This document shows, in pieces, positions 46,590 through 58,519 of a stretch of 64,000 bases of DNA. How positions within the stretch are numbered: position 1 is the first letter of the stretch; each line of letters begins with the position of its first letter. The stretch lies in assembly GCA_948567375.1 (NCBI GenBank), contig OX419755.1, positions 79,874,218-79,938,217 on the forward strand, in the 5' to 3' direction. The notes under the pieces are model-generated. The model ran no database searches. It worked only from the letters and a program-made list of their open reading frames with translations, and was not told where the DNA came from. This DNA is from Lunularia cruciata (taxonomy: Eukaryota; Streptophyta; Marchantiopsida; Lunulariales; Lunulariaceae). Both the position numbers and the translations under genes were made by a program.

Positions 46590-49000
46590 GACTTTGTCTA
46601 TATACATGTTCTTCAAAATAGAACAAAACTTAGAAAAAACAAAAAATGTGTGTACCACAACTCTCATCCAAAGTGTAATCTATGGGGAAGCATCAGATTA
46701 TGCTCTTGTAATATCAACAAAGATATGGGAATGTTGTGTGGGATTCAAGAAGACACTCTTGATAGATAAAATGAAGGGAGGAAAGCCTTTTCCTATGGGG
46801 CTTGTCTTAATGGCAGTTGTGGAATATTTAGCTCCAAGCGGCTTCCAATTGAAAGAGAATCTTGTCAAGCAGGTAGCACCAACATTGTAGATGCCAAGTT
46901 TGAAGAAGAACTACCAAAAATGACAAAATCCCATGTGATGGTCCTATTGGTCTCCTATTTTTACCAAATGGACCAACAAGGAGTAGAAGGATCTCTTGAA
47001 GTTGCAAATGACCACAACTTTGGGAGCGCAAGAAGCAAAACTATGGGAATTCCTCAATCATGTAGAAGTAGAGGCTATAAGTAGCACAATAAAGAAGATA
47101 ACTAGCCTAGAAAAAGGTGTAACAATGTTACCAACCCAAGCCAAAGAAAAGAAGAAACTGAGGGTTATGACAAGGAAACCTACCAATGATGCCAAGCTAG
47201 CAAAACAAGCTCTACCAAAGATGAGGAGCTCCATTAAGAAAGGAAAGAAAGAAGTAATAGAGGCTTTGAGAAAATCCACCAAGCACAAGCAAAAAGAGGC
47301 GGTAGACATTATCAACCTGGAGGATGATTCACCAAAACCTTGTAGAAATATGCTCAACCTATCAAAAGAAAGCAAAAGTGTTTTCTTAGAAGGAAGGAGG
47401 TGGCATCTCCAACTTGGTTCTATCATTGAACAATGATATGGATTTTCTTGTCCTAGGGACTACATTACCGCCAATAGAAAAGAAAAGGTTGTTCCCTATC
47501 TTGAAGACCATTCAGTCTTTTCAAATAATGGCAAAAGAGGGGCCAAGCAGTTCTTAGGACACCAATATAGTGACTGAGAGGTTGCAAGTGGCAGATACCG
47601 CACATCAAAATATGTTGGAGGTGTCTATGGAAATGATAGACACCCTTGTTGGTAAACTTATGAGCATGAAATTACACTCAATGGCTAGACAAACCTAGCT
47701 AAGCATGGAAGCTTGGTTTGGTCTCCATATTATCAGAGTTAAGATGTGGTCATTTTTCCCTTAGTGAAGTACAATAGCTTTTGGAGGAACATGAATATGT
47801 ATTATGCAAGAATTCCTATAAATCATAAGAGGTAAAGCTTGCCTAAGCAAAAAAGAAGACCACATGGTAGAAGAAATTTGTCATTTTTAGGAAAGAGTTA
47901 GGGGAGACATTAACTCAACTATCCAACAAAGCAACTATCAATCAACAATTGGAAACTGAAAAGTTGAAGACCCAACAACTAGAGGAAGAACTCTGCACAC
48001 TACAAGACCAACAATCCATGCAAAAGAGGACTCCAAGGTAGCTAAGGAGAAGATCCAAGCAGTATTTAGAACCATTGACTCTTCCCAAAAATAAGGAGAG
48101 AACTTGAAGTTATCATATTCTGCACTAGAAGGAGAGGTCACAACTTTAAAGAAAGAGAAAAGTAGCTAGAAAATGCTTAGAGAAGCATCAGAGAGAGAAC
48201 TAGCTTCTCACCAGCTAACAACAAACAAGGCCACTTTTAAGAAGGTGCAATACCAAAAGGACCTTCTTTATTACAAGGAGAAAAGGAGGGAGGAGCAAGT
48301 TGAGGTCAAGATTCAACAGAAATCCAAAAAAAACCTTACATTGCAAAAGCAAAAGTTGGAGCATAGAGTAACACAACTACACCAATTTATTAACCACAAT
48401 AATTTAACACCTCTCTTAGAAGAAGAAGACTCCAAAGTAGCAGATGAACTTGAGGAAAATCAGGGGGAAGATGAGCCTAAAGGGATCCATAGGGATGGAT
48501 CACCAAGAGAGTGGACCTAAGGACAACAATGCAGGCACATTTGAGATGAAGTCTAGAGGCATTGCTATAGGTGGTAGTTCACCTACATCCAATTCTTTGA
48601 GACCTACAACACTTGGTGATACCACTAGTGGCAAGAAGAGGTCAGAACCTAACTTGCCTAATAGAGGGAGTTTGAAGTCATCATAGAGCCCCAAAAGGAA
48701 AGTTAAAGGTAGTCTTGTAGGGATAGGAACTACAAGAAGAAGGTCCCCAACGAGGAGATAGTTAGGACTATGGGGAAAAGCAATCCCAAACTTGAAAGTA
48801 CTACGGGACAAGGGGCACAAGCTCAAGGAGAGATAGTGATTAACAAGTACCAAAATATGGGAAGCATTGTAGAGGCAACCCGTAAAATGGATCTTTTGGA
48901 GCCAATAATTGAAGAAGAGCCTCAGAGTTCTAATAGGGAAGAAATAATATGGGACATCCTAAAAGAGAGGATGAGCCAATTAAGTTTGTATGGAGATTGA
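46590..49000 (+). mobile_element. Second unrecognised coiled-coil coding remnant
   Basis: Plus-strand coding-like blocks: a globular-looking part near 46760-46890 (GKPFPMGLVLMAVVEYLAPS), a basic part near 47000-47440 (LRVMTRKPTNDAKLAKQ, DIINLEDDSPKPC), a strongly helical Gln/Glu/Lys-rich part near 48170-48430 and a Ser/Gly-rich tail near 48440-48990 ending LKERMSQLSLYGD. No pol domain follows. It resembles 12.7-14.6 kb in type, but I found no clear sequence identity. A non-autonomous LTR element is likely. It is broken in several places. Confidence 0.4.
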
Positions 49001-50734
49001 GAAGAAGCTACTACAGGACTAATAGTGGAACATCTTGGACTAATGGATGTTACATGATCATCTATAGGAAATACTACCCCCCTTGACTTGAACACAAGAT
49101 GAGGCTTAAGGAGAGATTGGATATGAAAGTACTCTAATCAAATCCAATCCAATATCAATAATGCAAGAAGTAACTTTCTTGGCCCCACATAGAAAGATGC
49201 CCAATTGGAGTTCAAGAAACCATGGAAATGCTAGAATATTGCTAGCAATAATTTTTTATGATCCCAAGATCCTATAATTTTATGAGTGGCTATCTATGAT
49301 AAGGTCCTTTCCCAAGTGTATCATCACAAATCTCAAGGTGATATCAAGGAGGAGAGTGCTTTCTATCCGTTTCACCAAGAAATCAAGTGCATCCTCTTCA
49401 TGTACCTCCTACAACTAGGTAGTATGTGGGGTTGTCATATGGAAAGGACTTTAGAGTTGGCTCATATAGATGGTTTCATAGAAGTATGAGACTCCATATT
49501 TAAAGACCACCAAAAAGAGACCGGACAAGAACCTACTATTTGATGCACAACAAATTCATTCTATATGCAATGATGGGCAAAAAGAAGAAATAGCTTTGGG
49601 AGGCTTGCTTAGAGTGCAAGGATTTAGAAGAGGACTATGTTGATGGGCAACAATGCCATGTTTAAGAGCTAGAAATGCCATATATGGGATTGTACAAAAG
49701 CAAGGTATGTGATAAAGATCTACGGAAAGAATAGCAAAAGTGAGATATGTGTGAGATAGATCTATTCCGGGATCAATGTTATGGGATGTGTGAGAAGAGT
49801 CACATGCGGGCTGACCAAGTTGGAGAGCGGGATGAGCCCTCAATGAGATGTAAAATAGTATAGGATGAATCCTTTGTGTGATAATACAATAACAAAGTAG
49901 ATAGGTAGGCAATTAGGAATAAGATGAGGCTCTAATTATGCCAAAATTGTGATTTAATAAAGAAAATGAAGGGTTAGAAGCCAATTGGCATTGATTGCAA
50001 TGGCATGAGAAGGAGATGGTGGCCTAGTAGAAGTGGATTGAGTTAAGGGTTTTTGAAATTTATTTTTAAGGTTAGGTTACTTAGTATGTAAGTAGGCTTA
50101 TGCCATTAAGTGGGGGTTCTTTCATCCTTGCCTTATAGTTCATCGTTCATTCATTAATCCTCTATATCAACAATCTTGTAAATCCAAGAGTAAAAGGCTG
50201 GGGTTACTAGTCTCTTCTTCAAGGAGAACCTTATTTGATTGAGGCAATTCTAGTAAGTAATTAAGGAGCTTTAGTAATCATCAGGTCCACAAACTGAAGT
50301 TTTTGCCAATTATGGTTGTAAGAGCTACTCTATGTGACTTCTTGTTAGATGAATCAAGCAGCTCTTATTATAAGGAAATCCATTCTATCTATTATGATGA
50401 TTAAGAGTTGAGTCTAGTCTTTAGATTATGAATGTGTAATGTGTGTAGTAGTGCTCCTTTTTGTGCTTGTTGCATTCATGTCTAAGCCATAAGGTATATT
50501 GTAGCACTACCCATAACATTGCACTATTTACGTGGAGAGTGATAACCAAGGAAGCTAAGGGCTTAAAAAGAGATAGACCTATGAGTCAATTCTTGGGTTA
50601 AGTGTCCAAGGGTGAAGCCTATCATGAAATCAAGCTTAGATCACTATGGGAACTCTACCTACAATTTTTCTTCGAGGATTATCCCGTAATTTGCTCGTCA
50701 TGTACTCTCAACTACAGGGTTGGTCTTTGAGTAT
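49001..50734. other. Tail of the coiled-coil element and flank
   Basis: Little coding content. The stretch 49980-50300 (GGCCTAGTAG, then TTAAGTGGGGGTTC and ATCAACAATCTTGTAA) has the look of an LTR or 3' untranslated end, but no partner copy was found. Confidence 0.3.
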
Positions 50735-51148
50735 GCCTATCTCTCACTCAAGATGAACCTCTAATTGCTATTAAAGTAGAGCACCATGGACTAAGAAAGC
50801 AAGGAACTCCAAATCCATCACACTTCTCCAAGGCTAAAACTCCAATGCACCTCCAAGACTCAAGACATTACTCACTAGAGAACTCAATGGAGATAGTTGA
50901 AAGAGATATGTTTATATACTCAATGGAAGAGATAGTTGAAAATGAAAGGATTGGGCCTACTTCCTCACCCATAGTTTATATACTTGTGAAATAGTTATAC
51001 ATCAATGCTATTGATTACCATAGTAATTCACGTTACTAGGCAAAAAGTCATATAAAGTTAAAAAAAATCAAAAGTGATATCCAAACTCATGAGAATAATC
51101 CTCTAAGCATCCAGTCTAATCTTGATTCAACTACTAAGTCAAGGATTT
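50735..51148 (-). mobile_element. Family J LTR fragment, inverted
   Basis: The reverse complement matches the right-hand part of the J LTR: the CATGGTGCGCTACC-type region near 50780-50800, the TATACTTGTGAAATAGTTA region near 50979 and the AATCCTTGACTTAGTAGTTG region at the far end. It is more diverged than the copy at 4107 and truncated. Confidence 0.8.
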
Positions 51149-51761
51149 CTTCCCGATCGGGCCATACCATCTCCTTCCCAAGAATTGACACAATGACCGT
51201 CATGACTTTCTTTGTGTAATTGATAGTTGAACTTGAGCTTATGCACCATAAACTAATGCCCTAGATACACACACTCCATTTCCATTGTGCCCAAACCAGT
51301 CAAGAGCTCTAGCAAGTTGTAACTAGACAAGTATTAAACACCTCTTGCTCTTTAATAGACTAGAGCAATTGGTGAAAGGATCACAAGTCAATTCAAACTA
51401 ATTGTTTAAGTGAAAAAGTGTCAAGACTTCCAAAGAAGCAATGTACAAATTTGGTATTATGTATAGCTACATTCTTTGTTACCAAATAACGTTGAGAGTA
51501 AAAGAAATCACACCATCTCATAAATATCTTGTTTTCATCTAGGCAAATTCATCATCGCTCCAACTTTTTGTCCAACTCCATTTATCCCATTCTAGGATAT
51601 TTTCCTCATTGTCCTCTTCAATCTCTAAAATCCTCCTCTCCGTACAATTTTTAATTTATTCACAGACGGTGGTGGGTGTGCATTGTATCATGGCATCAGT
51701 GCTCCTTACTTTGTAGGAATGCCAAAGAACTAACCAACAATTTAAATGTGAAATCCCATTG
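51149..51761. other. Transition zone, nothing recognised
   Basis: No open frame or repeat could be supported. The composition is intermediate between the transposon block and the low-copy block to the right. Confidence 0.3.
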
Positions 51762-51978
51762 AATTTACACTCCTTACTACAATAGAGAAAATTGTCCAAA
51801 CCAATTAAATTAAATCAAATCAAATGGAAAATCATGGAATCTATCTCCTTACTAGAGAAAATTATCCAAAACAATTAAATCAAATCAGATGGAAAATAAT
51901 CGAATCTATACTCCTTACTATAATAGACAATATTGTCCAAACCAATTAAACTAAATCAAATCAAAATGGAAAATCACG
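51762..51978. repeat. Three-unit tandem repeat, units of about 65-76 bp
   Basis: Units start near 51762, 51838 and 51903, each reading CTCCTTACTA, then TCCAAA, AATTAAA, AAATCAAATCA and ATGGAAAAT. Units 1 and 3 are more alike, and unit 2 is shorter. Confidence 0.88.
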
Positions 51979-54900
51979 CTGTCCGCTTGGCATCGATACT
52001 TCTTCGTTGCATTTCCACGGTACTTCTTCTTTGTTGCGTTGTATTCTCTCATTCTCGGAAAGAACTACTTTAATTTAAATTCATCTCAACCCAAATCTTG
52101 CCCTCGTGTACTTTCCCTTTGCACATGATGAGTGTACTACTTCAAATTCAAATTAGGCATTGTAAATTCTCATTAAACTCACAAAAATTATGACCCCGTA
52201 GCAATTTTACAAAAGTTCTGGATTCCCCGAAAAAAGTCTGTATACCCCTCCTGCTTGTAACATAAAATTCCTTACTGGATATTTACTGGAGGTGAACACC
52301 TTAAATTTGAAACGCTCTAAGCAACTCAAATCCTCCCCATGATATGGATAAAGATGAAAGAACATCCACTAAGAGATAAATGGAGGAAAAGTAAGCTCCA
52401 TGGACCAAGAGAAATATGAGCGGCCCCCACTCCCGTTGCTAGATGATGAGCACCTTTCACCTTTTACCTCTTTACCCTCATGGATCTCCTGCATAAAGAA
52501 TAGCTATTCGAAAAGTGTCAAATAAAGACAGTTCGTAGAAGGTAAAGGAGAGGGGCCGACTGCGTAAGATAACAAGAAGGATAGGAAGACCTACCGAGCT
52601 GGACAAGGGTAAAAACAGGGTAAAGAGGAAGGAGACCGCAGAGGGTAATAAGGACGGGAAGATTCCATCAAACCGTACAAGGATAAAATTCAATCAAAGC
52701 CGATAAGGATAAAAACACAAGGGGTTAATATGAGACTAAATCTCTTTTTCTCCTTGTAGGCTTTGATTTCCTATCCTTCTTGTTTTCACACGCGGTCGCT
52801 TTTTCTCTTAGGCTAAACGTTTGTAGTACTATTGGTACGAGGGTAAAGTAAAAATAAATTAAGGAGGACGAAAATGTGAGATTTTGGCTAGACTTCAGGC
52901 AGAACTGGGATCTGGACCTCTTCAGGATAGGAGGAGAAGGGAAAGGAGGACGACAATGTGGGATTTTGGCTGACTTCAAGCAGAACTGGGCCCCTAAACT
53001 TCGTCAGTGTAGGAAGTAGTTTAACTGTAGATACGCTACTATAGATAGGCGCTCTACGCCGTTTGTTGATTAGAGAGATAAGGAGCCCTTTGAATCTGGA
53101 GTAGTCTACCATGTAATACCGTTGCTTAACTGTACATTCTTCTATCCGTATGCTGAATAGTCTATCGCTCGTACATAAGGAGTTCCAAATGGAGAAATGA
53201 CGGTATTGTTCGGGGGATCGATCGATTTCATAAGGATTAACAAGACTCTCGATAATCTTATAGGAATGAATCAGCTCATCATAGAGACAAAAAAGACCCT
53301 AGATGAAAACAGTCTTATAGAAGTTTGAATGGATTTACTAATGTCTCTCAGTAAATTGAATAAAGTAATAGTAATAGTATACTTAAATTTTTATTAAGTT
53401 ACATAGTGCACATTCTCCACACACCCACAAATTCCCTAGATTTTTATATTATCATTCATAAAATAGACAATAGATGAATTGAAACCGCCGATTATTTTGC
53501 ACATTCCGAGTACGAGTCTATTTTAGTAATGCCCATTTAAGGTGACTCTATTGCTCGAGTTCCTTATACTGCAGTGCTGGTCAAGTTTGGTTTGGTAATA
53601 AGCAGACTATACAACTGCTCTAAATGAGGATTAGTTTGACATTTATTTTCAGTATATAAAATATTCTTTATCAGGAAGAAGTTTTTGTGATGTTTGGAAA
53701 ATTTTTTAGCAGTACCCCAAAATGATCACATCCAAATATAATTTGTATTAAAAAATCATAATAAAATAATTTTCATGTCATTCTATTTCTTTCCAAAATA
53801 TATTGAATGGAAAAAAAAATCTGCAATTAAAAGCAAAATTTTTTTCCTAAATGTAAAATAAGTCAGATATGTAATAAAAATATTTAAAACAAAATATTAA
53901 TGAAAACTATTGAGGTTTAGCTCCATTTTACTCTTTTTTTTTTCTCTCCCTTGTACGGCTTGATGGAGTTTTCCATCCTTCATTTTTCTACGCGGTTGTT
54001 TTCTTAGCGGAAAGGTGTTAGACATCCCTTGTTCGCCGCCGCAGCATGTCTAACTTGACAATCAGGGGTCCACCCATTCATGGAAAAGAAGACGATCGCG
54101 TAGGAAAAACGAAGGATGGGAAGAGATCCACCCATTCATGCAAAAGATTCCTCCATTATTACTGGAGATAAACTCGGTGGACCTGAAGAGGACCAAGTCT
54201 CTTGCATTCCTTGAGTACCTCAGCGACGATGCCAGATCGTAGTCGCGATCGTGATCTTTGTATGAGGGAATGATCGACGTTCTCCACCTTCGGATGCGAA
54301 CCAGTTGGCTGAGACGTGAGCAGTCACGATGAATGTGCGAGTTGTCACGCCGCCGCCGAGGTCCATGAGTCCCGCTCATGAATCTACAGTACATTACCAC
54401 AGTCGCGAGTTGCATATCCGGTCCGGTTCATTTCGTTCCAGCCGTCACAGTGAAAATGAAGTGACTTCTATCTTTGTTACCGGTTAGGGCCCACCATTCT
54501 GGAAAACTCTCAACCGATCAGAACTGACTCCTTTGGATATCACTGAACAAATGTTGTAGTTCGACAGTGGTGAAGAATGATAGTCTACCAACCCTACGTA
54601 CCACAACGTAATACTGTGGCTCTTCCAATATACCGTCTTGGTTAGAAAGCTCTTCTATACACACCAGAACCGAAACGTAATGTCGTCGTTGCAAGGTAAA
54701 TCTTACAAGTTATGAGCTCAACAGATGAGTATCCGTTCCTTGGACGCCCGTAGCGGAATCTTTATCGGTAGAAATGTGCATACTTTCAATGCGACGTTTC
54801 GAGGTTTGATTTTCATGTGGTAAAGCAGCCAAGGCAATGTACTTCCAGATCTCCACTAGAGCTCGTTTCCTTGACCGTTGAACAGGCTAGAATGCTGCGC

Positions 54901-56200
54901 TGTTTGAGACGGACAAGGCTATCGAGCAGAGGCAATTTGTGTAGCTCGGGACGTCTTGGGATGAAAATGGGGCATGTGAAAATCTGAAGTAGCTGCTCTG
55001 CACCGAACATGTGAGACCAAAATAGCTAGCACGATCGGAAGCTTTGCTCAGCATTTACCCAAATTAAGACGGCAAGTAGTTCTCGGCTTTTGTCTTGCTA
55101 CGATGAAAAGGCTATCAAGTCTATAAAAACGTCCAACTACAGTACTTGGCGGACCTGTACCGTATCCCTCACGATGTTAGCGTAACACCGAGTTTGTTAC
55201 TTGATCGAGCGAGTTGGATGAATGAAGAGTAAAAGATAAGATTTAAGAACTGAAGATAAATTCTCATGACGCAGTCTTTGGACTTCAATATCAGCCAGAA
55301 AGTGTCAGAAAGTCCTGGACCGGTTCTTGCGGATTCCCTATAGCTTCTAAATTGAGCCCAGGTTTTATATTCCTTCATGCGATCATCTTCCGAATCACAC
55401 CTCAGAATCCGTCCAAGTATCTTTATCGATCTAGTTGATAGAGTAGTGAGCATCGCTAGTGCGTTACCAATCCATCGTCCTAAAGTGCATGACTTTCTTT
55501 TACAGCTGCTGTAACTGTAGGTTTGGTTCTTTGTCATTGATCTGATTGTGATTGGTAAGCATGCGTGATCGTGAACGTACCGTTCAATCGATCAAAAGTT
55601 GGACCAGAACAAAGTTATAGCACGGGAAAAGAAAATAACCAAAAGGGTCTAAATCTGGACTACTATAAGATTGGGTAGTCAAAAAGACTCTGGTGGAACA
55701 GAATTACCAGGAAATGAGAAAACCAGAAAGTGAACAGCAGTGTATGTTTGAAAGATATGAGTCCATCCAGGGATAATGAATCTCTCTGGATATTCTACAC
55801 AAGTCGTCTGTTTTCGCCTCTTGAGCCTCAGGGCCTTCAACAATGGCGCGAATATTATCATCCACTCATTCATTCATAATAGTATGACAAGACTTGATCA
55901 ACCTTCTCCCGCAAGGAATTTGGTCCTCGTATCCTCAGGTACAGTCGAGTCCCTTTAAAAGTTAGTTTATTGATCGTTTGTCTCTCTTTATGTTGTAGAT
56001 TTCCAAATGGGACAAAGAGATCGTTAAGATATGATAACCATTTCGAAAGCTTTCACCTAGAGAAAAGTTCAAGTCTATAACATTTAGCATTTAAGACGAG
56101 GAAAAGAATGTGATTAAAGCTGTTTCATCTAGAAGGTGCTTAAGATAGGATATGGCCTTTCTAGTTCGAACACCGGTGGTGTTGTAGGTGCGATGGACAT
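51979..56200. other. Low-copy, CpG-containing DNA without a recognised gene
   Basis: CG dinucleotides are common (for example 54000-54400 and 54700-55500), unlike the transposon blocks. I found no transposon similarity. The longest open frames (minus 54062-54415 and 55169-55537) show no recognisable domain, and the first is Arg/Ser-rich in a way expected of antisense or non-coding CpG-rich DNA. The stretch may hold a promoter, non-coding exons or an unrecognised gene. An AT-rich patch (53640-53940) separates two related segments near 52740-52820 and 53930-54020, both with a TTTTCTACGCGGT/TTTTCACACGCGGT-type word. Confidence 0.45.
52861..52992. repeat. Tandem duplication, period about 82 bp
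   Basis: AAGGAGGACG at 52861 and at 52943 are each followed by AATGTG, GATTTTGGCT, GACTTCA and CAGAACTGG. The units differ at a few bases. Confidence 0.8.
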
Positions 56201-56996
56201 CCATTCACTTTTGAACTGGCGATGCATGATCTACTGTTAGTTAACCAAGCAATCAAACTTGGATATTTAGAAATCTTTCCTAAGATCCGCCAACCTATGG
56301 AAACTTTTTACGGTCAAGAATTCAATTTAAGATTTACTAATATTCACATCTTTGCTCTACTCAAAGTGACCAAATTTTTCTATTGTTTTATATTATTCAT
56401 ATTAAAGCATCGTGAGGTGGATGTGATATTGATACATCATAAATGTGATATTGTTATATAATGTTTTGTCTTGTGTGGAGTAAATTTTTGAATTGAACTA
56501 ATCGAGTTTTGAATGATTGAATCTAAACATGAAAATAAAATACATATCATCTTGCAACATGAATAAAGAATAAATAAATAAATAATACCCCAAAAGAAAA
56601 GGAAGGGAGTACAAGGCAATAAACAAAAGTGCTAAAGGAACAAAGAGTGCAAGGCCCATCAATCCCACATAACACAAAAATAGGGCTTGAATGTTGTATA
56701 AAAAGTGTGCATAGAACAAACACCTAAGAAGCTAAGGAAAGTGTAGTCTAGTCCTCAAGTGTGTGATAGAAGTACTTTAATTATATGTTTGGTGATTGGG
56801 GAGGGAGTACCCTAGTCATGTTGGGTGTGCCTACTACAATTACTTGTCAATAAAGACCAACGCTTGAGCACGTTGCAAAGTGATTGATACACATTGACAA
56901 TAATAGGATGTGAGCATGGTTGGAAAGATAGCCAATGCACCTCTCCTCTACAAAGAACCCCCTGTTGCATCTATGAGGAGACCGTCAAAATGGTGA
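56201..56996. other. AT-rich flank left of element F
   Basis: No recognised gene. The open frame 56222-56461 on the plus strand has no family resemblance. Confidence 0.3.
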
Positions 56997-57210
56997 TGTA
57001 AGCACCCAAAAATTGCAATCACTAGAGTGACAAAGCTATTAAAGGATAGCCAAGGTATGTAGTGGTCCTTCTTGCCCCTAAAGGCAATGATCATCATTGC
57101 TCTCGCTTGTATGCTTGATTGTGCCAGTGACTCTGCTCATAGAGGGTTTGCAACCACCATATCATGCAAGGTATGATGATCAACAATGAAAGGAATATAA
57201 TGGTGTTTGT

Positions 57211-57308
57211 CATGCGTATATACATCACTACACAACATAACTGTCAACATCATACACTGTAGAAACATAACTCACACATAAGTCATGCATAGACTCTAAA
57301 GTGCCACA
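57211..57308. repeat. Direct repeat inside the F LTR, copy 1
   Basis: Shares GCGTATATACAT, CTACACAACATA, GTCAACATCATACACT and AGACTCTAAAGT with 57771-57860, in the same order and strand. Confidence 0.85.
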
Positions 57309-57770
57309 ATAATCAGTTTGTTTACACCATTCAATTCAATTCAACTCAACTTAGATCAGTACTTGATCTATCACTCTATAAACTGCAAACAACTAGACAC
57401 TGATTATAGTCAAGCCACATTCACTCTAGCTAAGAGAATCCAAGTGATGCTCACTGGCCTCTGTCCACCATAGGCAGGAACTTGAAGGCTCAACATTAGA
57501 GAAGTGAGCTCTCAAGAGCTGCACTTAAAAGGTATACCCCTAGACTCAAGCTAGGTCTGAAACCCTAATGGTCCCACTGACAGCACATCCAACGGTACAA
57601 AAGGGTGCCAAGTGACGGTGAGCCCCACCATGAAGTCAATACCCCAAACAAAAAATCTGCCAGTCTGAAGTAGTCTATGGGTAATTGCTAAAATACCTCT
57701 AACTACTATCACTACAACTCTAATGTCCAAGCAATCTAGATGCGACACTACAAATGGCGTGACAACTATT

Positions 57771-57860
57771 GTGCGTATATACATTGCTACACAACATACA
57801 TCAATGTCAACATCATACACTATAGACACATAACTCATACATAGACTCTAAAGTACCACA
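57771..57860. repeat. Direct repeat inside the F LTR, copy 2
   Basis: Second copy of 57211-57308. This one forms the LTR edge next to the polypurine tract. Confidence 0.85.
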
Positions 57861-58029
57861 ATCGCCCCCCTAGCTGGTGGTTAGGTCCCTCTACCTCTAG
57901 ATAGCCATCTACTCCAAGTATATGGTATATCCTATGATGTGCAAAGATCAAGAGGCCGGGTGCTATCAAGCCTCATCGTTAGTTCCATGTTTGCAATCTA
58001 TACCATATAAAGGATGAACTAGCTATAGG

Positions 58030-58164
58030 TCAAGTACATCTAGGACATAACCATTGTCCTTGAGGAACCACTATGAGAGGAGGAGTCATACATGCCATAT
58101 GCCATCCTCTCAAATAGCTATCACACACTAACATAATAACAACTCCACCAAAAGAGCCACATAC
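58030..58164 (-). mobile_element. PHD-finger-like block at the end of the F pol region
   Basis: The minus strand reads a PHD-type pattern: MLVCDSYLRGWHMAC, then TPPL, VVPQGQWLCPRC, followed by a stop codon that fits the natural C-terminal end. The spacing of the CD, the WHM-C and the W-CP-C is that of PHD fingers (W two residues before the last Cys pair). It lies where chromoviruses carry a chromodomain, between the integrase and the 3' LTR. PHD fingers in known proteins read histone H3 tails; a role in target choice here is inference. Confidence 0.72.
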
Positions 58165-58519
58165 AAGCCTTCCCGTACAACTGCCAAGCTTGGGTCCATA
58201 GTACCATCAATGTTTAGGAGGTGGCATGGCACACAATTGCGCACATGATCCTTCCAAACAACTCCATCACATCCTTCCAACATAAGCACTCTAGATGGCA
58301 AAACCTTATGCACTTTCAAGATAGTGCGGCCTATAGAAACATCAAGTGTTTTCGGTGTTGTATGCTATAGATATATATATAGTCCCTTGGATGAAATCAA
58401 CAAATAGAGGGTCCATAACCTCTTCCTTGAATAGTAGCATAACGTAAGGTATCTCTATATGCTGAGCAATTGCCAAGTTCTCAAAGGCTATCAACATTAC
58501 CCTCTGAGAGATCACTGCC

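Larger units (their letters stand above)
56997..57860 (-). repeat. Probable 3' LTR of element F
   Basis: The right end (TGTGGTACTT on the minus strand, from 57860) is placed by the adjoining polypurine tract and TG start. The left end is placed at a TTACA end on the minus strand at 56997 and is less sure. It contains a 90-100 bp direct repeat (57211-57308 and 57771-57860). No 5' LTR is present for comparison. Confidence 0.55.

Noticed and set aside
51762-51978. Tandem array as a centromeric satellite
   Set aside because: Only three uneven units, next to low-copy DNA. Far too small for a satellite array.
54062-54415. Arg/Ser-rich 117-codon minus ORF as a splicing-factor-like gene
   Set aside because: No RRM or ordered RS repeats. 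The richness in Arg and Ser follows from CpG-rich DNA read in an uninformative frame.
55169-55537. 122-codon minus ORF in the low-copy island
   Set aside because: No recognisable motif, no matching splice context and no codon-usage sign that I could judge. Left unannotated as a gene.
54420-55960. Organelle-derived insert
   Set aside because: The balanced base composition suggested mitochondrial DNA, but I recognised no organelle gene or tRNA, so this cannot be supported without a search.
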